NCBI GenBank assembly: GCA_900556645.1
Contig: USPJ01000043.1
Location: forward strand, 1 to 7,708
Direction: 5' to 3'
Source: an uncultured Lachnospiraceae bacterium
Lineage (GTDB): Bacteria > Bacillota_A > Clostridia > Lachnospirales > Lachnospiraceae
Length of the DNA: 7,708 nucleotides
Below are positions 1-6,309 of this stretch, one piece after another. The translations under genes were made by a program, and so were the position numbers. Positions within the stretch are counted from its first letter, which is position 1; each line of letters opens with the position of its first letter. The notes under the pieces are model-generated. The model was given only the letters and a program-made list of their open reading frames with translations. It searched no databases and was not told the DNA's origin.

Positions 1-192
1 TTTGCGAATATCATCCACCGTCATTCCCACTTCAATACCCAGTGCGGTAGAAAGTCCCACCGCCGGGTCCGCATCAATTGCCAAGATTTTCTTGCCCGGA
101 TATGCTTGCACTAATACCTTTACCATGGCTGCCGCCAGAGAAGTCTTTCCTACGCCGCCTTTTCCCGCCATCGCAATGATTTTTGGTTCCAA
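1..192 (-). CDS. CooC/MinD-like P-loop ATPase, N-terminal fragment (cut by window edge)
   Basis: Only the first 64 codons are present; the gene runs off the left edge. Residues 10-18 (GKGGVGKTS) form the deviant Walker A loop with the extra lysine typical of the SIMIBI MinD/ParA/CooC group. Residues 38-43 (AIDADP) match the switch I aspartate motif, and the following GLSTALG resembles CooC-type accessory ATPases that help load or reactivate metal and corrinoid enzymes. The start is a TTG preceded four bases away by a very strong AAGGAGGAGG site; the first in-frame ATG (residue 8) falls inside the conserved beta strand and is too late. It is divergent from the GntR-type gene, whose product may control it (inference). 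A general MinD/ParA role cannot be excluded because the downstream domain is missing. The P-loop call is firm and the CooC assignment moderate. Confidence 0.85.
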   Translation of the reverse strand, partial: MEPKIIAMAGKGGVGKTSLAAAMVKVLVQAYPGKKILAIDADPAVGLSTALGIEVGMTVDDIRK

Positions 193-196
193 TTTT

Positions 197-206
197 CCTC
201 CTCCTT
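197..206 (-). promoter_or_regulatory. Ribosome binding site of the CooC-like ATPase gene
   Basis: On the minus strand the bases read AAGGAGGAGG and end four bases before a TTG codon. This near-perfect Shine-Dalgarno sequence decides the TTG start of the divergent ATPase gene; an ATG a little further upstream is out of frame. Confidence 0.8.
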
Positions 207-221
207 TCCATCTAAAATTCC

Positions 222-242
222 CGAAATTTTTTGCAAATTTCG
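222..242. repeat. Inverted repeat CGAAATTT-N5-AAATTTCG
   Basis: Perfect 8-bp arms (222-229 and 235-242) flank a 5-base spacer, about 30 bases upstream of the start of the minus-strand ATPase gene and 16 bases above its ribosome binding site. It could be a protein binding site or a small hairpin in the 5' leader of that transcript. It is AT-rich and has no T-run that would make it a terminator. The symmetry is directly visible; a role is inference. Confidence 0.5.
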
Positions 243-253
243 ATATCTGTCTT

Positions 254-275
254 CTTTGTTTATTTTCTAACAAAG
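254..275. repeat. Inverted repeat CTTTGTT-N8-AACAAAG
   Basis: Perfect 7-bp arms (254-260 and 269-275) flank an 8-base spacer. The spacer contains the candidate -10 box of the minus-strand ATPase promoter (262-267), so the position would suit a repressor operator. The symmetry is directly visible; the operator role is inference. Confidence 0.45.
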
Positions 276-290
276 TCGCTTCTTTGTAAA
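262..290 (-). promoter_or_regulatory. Candidate promoter of the CooC-like ATPase gene
   Basis: On the minus strand, TTTACA (290-285) is followed after 17 bases by GAAAAT (267-262). This gives five of six and four of six matches to the vegetative consensus and a leader of about 60 bases before the TTG start. It is the best pair I could find in this direction, but the -10 box is weak. Confidence 0.3.
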
Positions 291-333
291 TTCGCACAAT
301 CGCCAAACTTGCTTTTTCATTTTTGGCTGGTTG

Positions 334-344
334 TGGTCTGACCA
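334..344. promoter_or_regulatory. FadR-family (GntR/FCD) operator palindrome TGGTCTGACCA
   Basis: This is a perfect 11-bp palindrome, TGGTC-T-GACCA. Regulators of the FadR subfamily of GntR are known to bind sites of the form TGGTN3ACCA; the core of the E. coli FadR site is almost the same. It lies 86 bases before the start of a FadR-type regulator gene and 10 bases upstream of a TTGACA -35 box, in the region shared with the divergent ATPase gene. Autoregulation together with control of the divergent gene is the natural inference. No second full copy is visible in the window, although an extra TGGT half-site lies at 328-331. Confidence 0.6.
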
Positions 345-354
345 TGTCCTTTTA

Positions 355-383
355 TTGACATTTCTCATTTTCTCTGTTACTGT
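355..383 (+). promoter_or_regulatory. Candidate promoter of the GntR/FadR-type regulator gene
   Basis: A perfect TTGACA -35 box (355-360) is followed after 17 bases by TACTGT (378-383), which keeps the T, A and final T of the -10 consensus. A better-looking TATGAT at 388-393 is 27 bases from the -35 box, too far to pair with it. The leader would be about 40 bases. Confidence 0.4.
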
Positions 384-429
384 TTACTATGATATTGTTT
401 ATATTTGAAAAAGAAACGAGGAATATGTT

Positions 430-1128
430 TTGAATTTTAAAGAGATTAAGGCACTTTCAATCAAAGAATTATTTATATCACAATTGGAAGAAATGATTTT
501 ATCCGGCGAATTAAAGCCGGGAGACCGTCTTCCTTCGGAACGTGAGCTGGCCGATGAAATGAATATCAGCAAAACCATTGTTCACGATGGAATCCGAGAA
601 TTGTCACGAATCGGGTTTTTAGATGTGGTTTCCAGAAAAGGCGTCTATGTGGCAGATTATACCAGCACCGGAAATCTGGATACTCTATTCGCAATCATCC
701 GCTACCGGGGAGGTATGCCGGACAAAAAAATGATTAACAGTCTGTTGGATTGCAGACTTTATCTGGAATGTCCTGCCCTTGAAATTCTTGCAAAGAATCA
801 TACCCCGGAGGATATTGCACAATTAAAGAAATTGCAGGAGGATTTGGAAGAAGTTCTTACCGCTGATATCCAAACCTTTGCCACTGCACTTTTTATCTAT
901 CGAAGGACTATTGTGGTATTAAGTGGGAATTGTATTTCCCCACTGGTTATGAACGCCTTTTATACTGCTTCCATTTCTGCATGGACCGATTACTCAGAAT
1001 TTATCGGAAAGGAGAATGTTTGTAATATTTTAAAAGAAACTACCCAGTTCATGGAGGATGGCTGCGGCACAAAAGCTGTGGAGCTGTTTCAGGAATGTAT
1101 CCGAAAATACCGGGAACATTTGGGATAA
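430..1128 (+). CDS. GntR/FadR-family transcriptional regulator (FCD-like domain without metal ligands)
   Basis: A cytoplasmic DNA-binding regulator of 232 residues, the usual size for the FadR subfamily. Residues 9-76 form the winged helix: GELKPGDRLPSERELADEM is the GntR signature, and SRKGVYV is the wing. Residues 98-232 are helical and look like an FCD effector domain, with R109..E113 and the SGN motif (165-167) in place. The usual aspartate and three histidines that bind a metal are missing: IY replaces FH near 156-157, and C223 replaces a late histidine. Ligand binding may therefore resemble metal-free FadR rather than metal-assisted acid sensing (inference). The start is TTG with GAGGAA at 418-423, six bases away; the nearby ATG at 425 stops after two codons. 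A FadR-type operator lies upstream, so autoregulation and control of the divergent ATPase gene are likely. The family is certain; the effector is unknown. Confidence 0.9.
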   Translation: MNFKEIKALSIKELFISQLEEMILSGELKPGDRLPSERELADEMNISKTIVHDGIRELSRIGFLDVVSRKGVYVADYTSTGNLDTLFAIIRYRGGMPDKKMINSLLDCRLYLECPALEILAKNHTPEDIAQLKKLQEDLEEVLTADIQTFATALFIYRRTIVVLSGNCISPLVMNAFYTASISAWTDYSEFIGKENVCNILKETTQFMEDGCGTKAVELFQECIRKYREHLG

Positions 1129-1130
1129 AA

Positions 1131-1170
1131 AGAGGGTATATGATTTTCAAAAATCATATACCCTTTTATT
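1131..1170. terminator. Bidirectional intrinsic terminator between convergent genes
   Basis: A perfect 14-bp stem (left arm from A1133 to 1146, right arm 1151-1164) closes on the tetraloop TCAA at 1147-1150. A T-rich tail (TTTTATT) follows on the plus strand. On the minus strand the stem is followed by CTCTTTTTA, so it can serve both the regulator gene, which stops at 1128, and the chemoreceptor gene, whose stop codon is at 1192-1194. Confidence 0.85.
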
Positions 1171-1191
1171 ATAATCGTTCTTTTATTTTTC

Positions 1192-2745
1192 CTAATTTTT
1201 CTGAATAAACTGATCCAGTTTATGAGAGGTCTTAATTACCTCATCCAACAAGCTGTTAGCATTCACTGCACTTTCCTTGTTATCTTCCGCAATCTCGCTG
1301 ACTGCATCGGAGCTTGCCGTTACCTCTTCGGTTACCGCGGAAAGCTGTGAAATACTGTCCACAATGGCATTGTTAGAATCGATCAGGGAAGATGCACTCT
1401 GTCTGATATCCTGCACCAGTCCCGTCAAGTTGCTGACCTTATCACCTACATTGGAGAAAGCACTTCCTGTCTCTGAAATTGCCTGATTCTGGGTAGACAC
1501 AGCCTCTTTTGCCATTCCTACCGCATCGGATACATTCTCCGCCTCAGTATTCAGTTCCTCAATCAAAGCTGTAATCTTTTCTGTAGTCTGACGGGTTTGC
1601 TCGGACAACTCACGAATCTCGTCTGCCACAACTGCAAATCCTTTTCCTGCCTCTCCGGCCCTTGCCGCTTCAATAGAAGCATTCAATGCCAAAAGATTGG
1701 TCTGACTGGAAATACCGAAAATCTCTTCCGCAAAGCTTCTCATATCCAATGTCCGCTTACTGAGCTTCTCCATTGCCTCTACCGCCATGGCACTCTTATC
1801 CGCAATCAAATCGGACTGTTTGTTTAAAACATCCATCAATTCCATTCCATGTTTTACTTCTTTTTCTACAATTTCAAAGGCGTCTGCCATCTCATTGGTT
1901 CTCTCTGCTGCCACAGAAATATTCTCTGAAATTGCCTGAGTCATCTGTGTCTGCTGCTCCACACTCTCACAGGTGTTCTGGTTACCATAGCTAATCTCCT
2001 CGATGGAGGTAGAAACTGTCTCAGAGGACTCCCTAAGATTTGCGATAATTTCACTGACATCCATGGAACCCTTCTGTACTACCTCAACTATATTCAAAAC
2101 CTCTTCCAGAATATGCTCCTGTTCTTTTTGTTTTTCCATAATTGCAATTCTGCTGGCTTCATTAAAGAGATGATTTAACCTTGCAATCTGCATCATGGCA
2201 AATACCAACAGGAACACCAACAGGAACTGTCCGATATATGTCATCCTGCCCGCCATAGTATCCGGGCTTTCTTTTACCCAGAGATAACAAAGCTTCCAAA
2301 CGGATACTGCCAGAATACAGACCATGCAGCGGTCTATCATCTTCGTATCGTCATACATCATTGCACTGATAGCCACAGTGTAGACTGCAAATAACACTCC
2401 CACATTAGCGGAAGAAAGGTTTGCAAAGAAAAACACCAATGCCATCAGAATTACCAACACTTCTCTGGTTTGAAAAGCCTTAGACTGGTCTTTATAATTA
2501 CGATAAAATCCAAAGACTGTAAATACTGCCACAAGACCTATTTGTATGTAAATAAATATCTTACTGTTTTTTGCAAATACTCCCGGATCTAAGAAAGACA
2601 TTACTACAAAAAACAGGCAGACAATCAATCCGCCATAAAAGAAATAGCGGTTGGCTTTGTTCAGTCGTGCTTCACTGTCTGCCAGCTGCTTATATAAATG
2701 TGCCTTTCCTTCCTCTATTTCCTGTTTTATTCTTTTGTCCCGCAT
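1192..2745 (-). CDS. Methyl-accepting chemotaxis protein with a six-helix membrane sensor and no large extracellular domain
   Basis: A 517-residue chemoreceptor. After a short charged N-terminus there are about six hydrophobic helices (roughly 34-51, 62-80, 95-112, 113-129, 139-157 and 170-188) with only short loops, so there is no Cache or four-helix extracellular sensor. No clear HAMP domain follows; a linker with [12 protein letters not shown] leads into the cytoplasmic coiled coil. The signalling tip at 341-378 is unmistakable: [14 protein letters not shown], then [19 protein letters not shown] and DEIREL, the conserved CheA/CheW contact region. No C-terminal CheR-docking pentapeptide is seen. 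The start is ATG with TGAGGAGGAA five bases upstream. The ligand is unknown; the membrane-embedded layout suggests sensing in or near the bilayer (inference). It follows the PucR-like gene by 137 bp and has its own candidate promoter. A 12-bp tandem duplication encodes FLLVFLLV in the last helix. Confidence 0.95.
   Translation of the reverse strand: MRDKRIKQEIEEGKAHLYKQLADSEARLNKANRYFFYGGLIVCLFFVVMSFLDPGVFAKNSKIFIYIQIGLVAVFTVFGFYRNYKDQSKAFQTREVLVILMALVFFFANLSSANVGVLFAVYTVAISAMMYDDTKMIDRCMVCILAVSVWKLCYLWVKESPDTMAGRMTYIGQFLLVFLLVFAMMQIARLNHLFNEASRIAIMEKQKEQEHILEEVLNIVEVVQKGSMDVSEIIANLRESSETVSTSIEEISYGNQNTCESVEQQTQMTQAISENISVAAERTNEMADAFEIVEKEVKHGMELMDVLNKQSDLIADKSAMAVEAMEKLSKRTLDMRSFAEEIFGISSQTNLLALNASIEAARAGEAGKGFAVVADEIRELSEQTRQTTEKITALIEELNTEAENVSDAVGMAKEAVSTQNQAISETGSAFSNVGDKVSNLTGLVQDIRQSASSLIDSNNAIVDSISQLSAVTEEVTASSDAVSEIAEDNKESAVNANSLLDEVIKTSHKLDQFIQKN
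2204..2227. repeat. 12-bp perfect tandem duplication inside the chemoreceptor gene
   Basis: ACCAACAGGAAC occurs twice in direct succession (2204-2215 and 2216-2227). On the coding (minus) strand it encodes the four-residue unit FLLV twice, at about residues 174-181, inside the last membrane helix. The frame is kept, which fits replication slippage. Confidence 0.8.
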
Positions 2746-2820
2746 ATATCTTCCTCCTCAGACATCTTTATATACTTCTTATCTTCATCCCACAGTATTG
2801 GGTCTATTATGCTATTTTGC

Positions 2821-2850
2821 ACTATATTTTGTATTATTGTAACATGCCAA
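2821..2850 (-). promoter_or_regulatory. Candidate promoter of the chemoreceptor gene
   Basis: On the minus strand TTGGCA (2850-2845) is followed after 18 bases by TATAGT (2826-2821), good vegetative-type boxes that leave a leader of about 70 bases. No convincing SigD/FliA-type motility promoter (TAAA-N15-GCCGATAT) was seen here. No terminator separates it from the upstream regulator gene, so some read-through is possible. Confidence 0.45.
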
Positions 2851-2882
2851 CTCTTCCCTTGTAAAGAAATCATTCCTCTTTT

Positions 2883-3902
2883 TTACTCTTTTTTTCTGTC
2901 TAAATACCAGAGATAATCCAACACCATAAAAGCTGTCTGCACCTTCACAGCATCTTCAAATTTACGGATGTCTACTCCCAGCATTTTCTCCAGACGCTCC
3001 AAACGGTATACCAATGTGTTCCGATGTACATACATCTGTCTTGCTGTTTCGGAAATATTTAAATTGTTCTCAAAAAATTTCTGCACCATATGCAGTGTCT
3101 CTTCGTCTAATCCATTCTCTCTGCCGCCGAATACCTCTTCCACAAACTGCCGGCATTTTGCAGGTGACATATCATAAATCATATTTCCAAGTCCCAGATG
3201 CTCATAGGATACAATATCCTTTTGTGCATAAAAAATTTTTCCGATTTCCAATGCCAGCCGTGCCTGTTCATATCCCTGCGGAAGTTCTGCCAGACCTTCG
3301 GTTTGTCTTCCGCATCCAATCCTTACCGGAATTATTAATTCAGAACGCAGGGTGTCTGCCAGAAGCCGTGGAATCTGCTCCAATTCTTCAGTAGCTTTAT
3401 TTTTTATATCCTTTACCAGAAGAATTTTCCCTTTGTTCTCTTCCACCAGAAAATCCTTTTGAGGTTCCAAAGAAAGCTGACGAATGATTTCCATACATGC
3501 CGGTCGCTCTTTTTCCTCTGTTTCAATGAGATACACCAGCCATTTCGATTCTTCAATCCAAAGCTTTTTCGCCTGTCGGTTAAGTTCTTCCTGGGAACAT
3601 CTTTGAAACAGTACATTTCGGATAAATACTTTTCGGTCCAGTTTTTTGCTCTCCCATTCCATGGCCCGTGACAGTTGTGCCGCAGCCAGTCTGCCCACCA
3701 GCTTTGCTTCTTCTCCCTTGGCTTGGATTCGAAACAGATAAGGTTCTTCTCCTACCTGATAATCGTAACAGGATTCCTCTATGGTTTCCTCCGGGAACGT
3801 GGTGGCCGCCACCTCCCCTTCTATTGTGTATAAAACACTGTTCAATCCGGAGATTTCTTTGATTTCTTCTAAGATTTCCAGCCACTGGTTTCCATCTGCC
3901 AT
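2883..3902 (-). CDS. PucR/CdaR-like transcriptional regulator
   Basis: A cytoplasmic regulator of 339 residues. The C-terminal part, about 275-335, is the PucR-type helix-turn-helix: NLNISETARQMYVHRNTLVY followed by RLERLEKMLG, with the hallmark HRNTL of the CdaR/PucR/SdaR group. The middle (about 95-235) matches the GGDEF-like fold found before this domain in CdaR relatives. The first 85 residues carry no named sensor that I recognise, though LEEIKEISGLNSVLYTIEGE looks like a small GAF/PAS-like ligand pocket. The start is ATG at 3902 because GGAAGGTGA (3916-3908) lies five bases upstream; a GTG three codons earlier is possible but sits inside that site. The stop codon of the hybrid kinase lies 19 nt upstream, so the two genes are probably co-transcribed. 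It has no receiver domain, so it is unlikely to be phosphorylated by the kinase directly. Its target genes and effector are unknown. Confidence 0.9.
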   Translation of the reverse strand: MADGNQWLEILEEIKEISGLNSVLYTIEGEVAATTFPEETIEESCYDYQVGEEPYLFRIQAKGEEAKLVGRLAAAQLSRAMEWESKKLDRKVFIRNVLFQRCSQEELNRQAKKLWIEESKWLVYLIETEEKERPACMEIIRQLSLEPQKDFLVEENKGKILLVKDIKNKATEELEQIPRLLADTLRSELIIPVRIGCGRQTEGLAELPQGYEQARLALEIGKIFYAQKDIVSYEHLGLGNMIYDMSPAKCRQFVEEVFGGRENGLDEETLHMVQKFFENNLNISETARQMYVHRNTLVYRLERLEKMLGVDIRKFEDAVKVQTAFMVLDYLWYLDRKKE

Positions 3903-3921
3903 CCTTATCACCTTCCATATG

Positions 3922-6309
3922 CTATTTCAGAATTTCCAATGCTTCCTGATAAGAAAATTCTTCCAGACAATTCCGTACCTGCATGAATCTCTCTTTCTGA
4001 GATTGCTCCATCTCCCCGCAGAGCAAAGTCTCCAATTCCTCCTGTGCCGCTTCCACATCCATCTCTTCTATGGCGTTCCGCAGCCTTTCTACTCTTACCT
4101 GAACTTCTTCCGGCGTCATGGTTTCTACCGTTTCTTCCATTACTGTTTTTTGCTGTTCTTCCATCAGTATGCGAAGCCCCTGCTCCAATTCTTCCCATCC
4201 TTCTTCCAGTTTCGCCTGATTCTGTCGCAGATATTCCAATTTCCCATTTCTTCCCTGTATTTCCATCTCATAGGCCAGTTCAGACATTTCTCTGCTGCCA
4301 ATCATTTTTCCGTTACTCTTTAACGCATGTACTTCAATGGTATATTCCTCAGTATTCCCCTCTTTTAAAAAACCTCTCATTTTTTCTTTTCTTGCCTCTG
4401 ACTGCCGCAGGAATAATTTTACCATATCCACATATTGTTCCAATTCTCCTTCTACATAAATCAGCCCCTGCTTTAAATGGATTCCAAAAGGACGCAGTTT
4501 TTCTTCCAAAAATTCAATTTCTTCCAGATTTTGTGTCTCCTCTACAACCTCCTCTATCTCATGCACCAATTCTTTCGGAAGATACTTCTTTATCATATTT
4601 TCCAAGTTCATGGCTTCAATAGGTTTGGAAAGATAATCGTCAAATCCCATTTTCAGATATTCTTCTCTGGAACCGATTGCCGCATTTGCAGTCAGTACAA
4701 TCACCTTTGCCTGTGGATTTTGATTTTCTTTCAATTTCCGTAACCTATGCAGTGCCTCTACGCCATCCATTTCCGGCATCATATGATCCATCAGAATCAC
4801 ATCATATGATGTCTTTGTAACGGCTTCTAAGGCTTCCTTTCCGCTTAAAACCAAATCCACCTGCATTTCCGTTCTTTTCAACAATCCTTTCATGACATTC
4901 AGATTCATCTGATTGTCATCTACCACCAGCAATTTTGCCTCCGGTGCCAAAAGTACCGCTCTTTTGTGCTTTTCTATCTCCCGGTTCTGCTCCACCGCCT
5001 GGTCAATTCTTCCGATGGGGGTCCGGTCCACAATTCCCTGTACCAGTTCTACATGAAATGTACTTCCTTTTCCGTATTCACTTTCCACATATATTTTTCC
5101 GCCCATGAGTTCCACCAGCTGTTTGGTAATGGACATGCCCAGTCCCGTACCTTCAATTTTCTGGTTCTTCTCCTCATCTACCCGCTGAAAAGCATCAAAA
5201 ATCTTATCCAAATCCTCTTCCCGGATTCCGATACCGGTATCGGAGATGGTTGCTTTAGTAAAAATTTTATCATCGCCGATTTCCTCTCCTGTCAGCGTAA
5301 GGGTAATCTCTCCCTTTTCCGTATATTTAATGGCATTATTCAGGATATTGGTATAAATCTGCTTCAACCGCACCTCATCTCCGTACATCTTACTGGGAAG
5401 ATTTTCCGCAATATCTACTTTTAGAAGAATTCCTTTTTTCTCCGCTCTTGCCCGTGACATTTCAATAAAATTGTAAATGGAGGCAGCCACATTGTATTCT
5501 CCCGATACCAGTTCTGTCTTGCCGGACTCTATCTTGGAAATATCCAAAATATCATTGACGATGGATAACAGAGCTTTCCCTGCCAGTTCAATATTGTAGG
5601 CATAATCCAAAACATCTTTCTGATTAGCTTCCCTCAGAATCAATTCATTCATTCCCAATACGGCATTGATCGGCGTCCTTATCTCATGAGACATATTTGC
5701 CAGAAAAGCACTTTTTACATTTGCCATATGCTCAGCTTCTTCTTTTTTCATTTCTACCAATTTTAGCATATCCAAAGAAGTCCTTCGGTTCTCCCGAATG
5801 ACCCGTCTGTTTTTCTCTTCATTTCCGATAATGGTTGCCAACACCACCCCGGAGCCCATTACACCCACTGCTGCCCATACCATCCGATATACCTCAATGC
5901 CTATGGTTATCACTTCTTCTCTCACCAAACCAAAATAGAAGAGATATTGGAGAAATGTCACTACCAAAGACAATTCACAAAGCTGAAAATTACGATACAC
6001 AGCAATGGTAATAATAATCAGTATAAACAGTAAGTGTATGATAATGGGGTCTTCATAATAGATTGCCGCTCCAATACTTAACAGTTCAAACACGGTCATA
6101 AAAACGAAACCCTGATAAATATCTGCGGTTTTTCTGAGACAGGTCTGGAAAAAAAGTACAGCACCACCGATCAGCAACAAGACCATCATTCCGATTTCCA
6201 ACAGCCGGAACTCTGTTTGTTCCGTTCCCATGATGATAAACAGCAATGTTCCCACCACCACATAATCCCAAAGCATGATTTTTTGTACAAGAGGACTTCT
6301 TACTTCCAT
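3922..6309 (-). CDS. Hybrid sensor histidine kinase (membrane sensor-HisKA-HATPase-REC-HPt)
   Basis: A 795-residue membrane phosphorelay kinase of BarA-like layout. Roughly six hydrophobic helices (11-27, 38-55, 67-84, 87-104, 110-128, 140-161) form the sensor with no large outer loop; a short coiled coil leads to HisKA with the phospho-accepting H208 in NMSHEIRTPINAV. The ATPase follows: N box NILNNAIKYT (321-330), G1 DTGIGI (357-362), F box FDAF, and G2 GTGLG (387-391). The receiver (458-575) has acidic residues D464/D465, acceptor D508 in LMDHMMP, T540 and K562. An HPt domain carries H661 in HALKSNGKMIG. Residues 730-795 are a further helical tail ending YQEALEILK, of a kind I associate with clostridial hybrid kinases. 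All catalytic residues are intact. There is no output domain, so an unlinked response regulator is needed. The ATG overlaps the end of the lipid kinase gene by 10 nt; AGGAG lies nine bases upstream. The signal is unknown. Confidence 0.95.
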   Translation of the reverse strand: MEVRSPLVQKIMLWDYVVVGTLLFIIMGTEQTEFRLLEIGMMVLLLIGGAVLFFQTCLRKTADIYQGFVFMTVFELLSIGAAIYYEDPIIIHLLFILIIITIAVYRNFQLCELSLVVTFLQYLFYFGLVREEVITIGIEVYRMVWAAVGVMGSGVVLATIIGNEEKNRRVIRENRRTSLDMLKLVEMKKEEAEHMANVKSAFLANMSHEIRTPINAVLGMNELILREANQKDVLDYAYNIELAGKALLSIVNDILDISKIESGKTELVSGEYNVAASIYNFIEMSRARAEKKGILLKVDIAENLPSKMYGDEVRLKQIYTNILNNAIKYTEKGEITLTLTGEEIGDDKIFTKATISDTGIGIREEDLDKIFDAFQRVDEEKNQKIEGTGLGMSITKQLVELMGGKIYVESEYGKGSTFHVELVQGIVDRTPIGRIDQAVEQNREIEKHKRAVLLAPEAKLLVVDDNQMNLNVMKGLLKRTEMQVDLVLSGKEALEAVTKTSYDVILMDHMMPEMDGVEALHRLRKLKENQNPQAKVIVLTANAAIGSREEYLKMGFDDYLSKPIEAMNLENMIKKYLPKELVHEIEEVVEETQNLEEIEFLEEKLRPFGIHLKQGLIYVEGELEQYVDMVKLFLRQSEARKEKMRGFLKEGNTEEYTIEVHALKSNGKMIGSREMSELAYEMEIQGRNGKLEYLRQNQAKLEEGWEELEQGLRILMEEQQKTVMEETVETMTPEEVQVRVERLRNAIEEMDVEAAQEELETLLCGEMEQSQKERFMQVRNCLEEFSYQEALEILK

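Noticed and set aside
2..289. Plus-strand open frame of 95 codons at the left edge
   Set aside because: It is antisense to the CooC-like ATPase, whose minus-strand frame shows clear P-loop motifs; the plus-strand translation has no family features.
2746..2882. Possible terminator between the PucR-like gene and the chemoreceptor gene
   Set aside because: Only short imperfect pairings (such as CCCA/TGGG) are present and none is followed by a T-run.
3781..4323. Plus-strand open frame of 180 codons
   Set aside because: It lies antisense to the kinase C-terminus and the PucR-like gene; the Phe/Leu/Ser-rich product reflects the Glu/Lys-rich codons of the real genes.
4044..4622. Plus-strand open frame of 192 codons
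   Set aside because: Antisense shadow of the HPt and tail region of the hybrid kinase; it has no ribosome binding site and a low-complexity hydrophobic product.
4777..4810. Two copies of the 10-bp palindrome ATCATATGAT (4778-4787 and 4801-4810), 23 bp apart
   Set aside because: Both lie within receiver-domain codons, in different frames, around the conserved YDV and DHMMP segments. Coding constraint plus chance explains them better than an operator in the middle of a gene.
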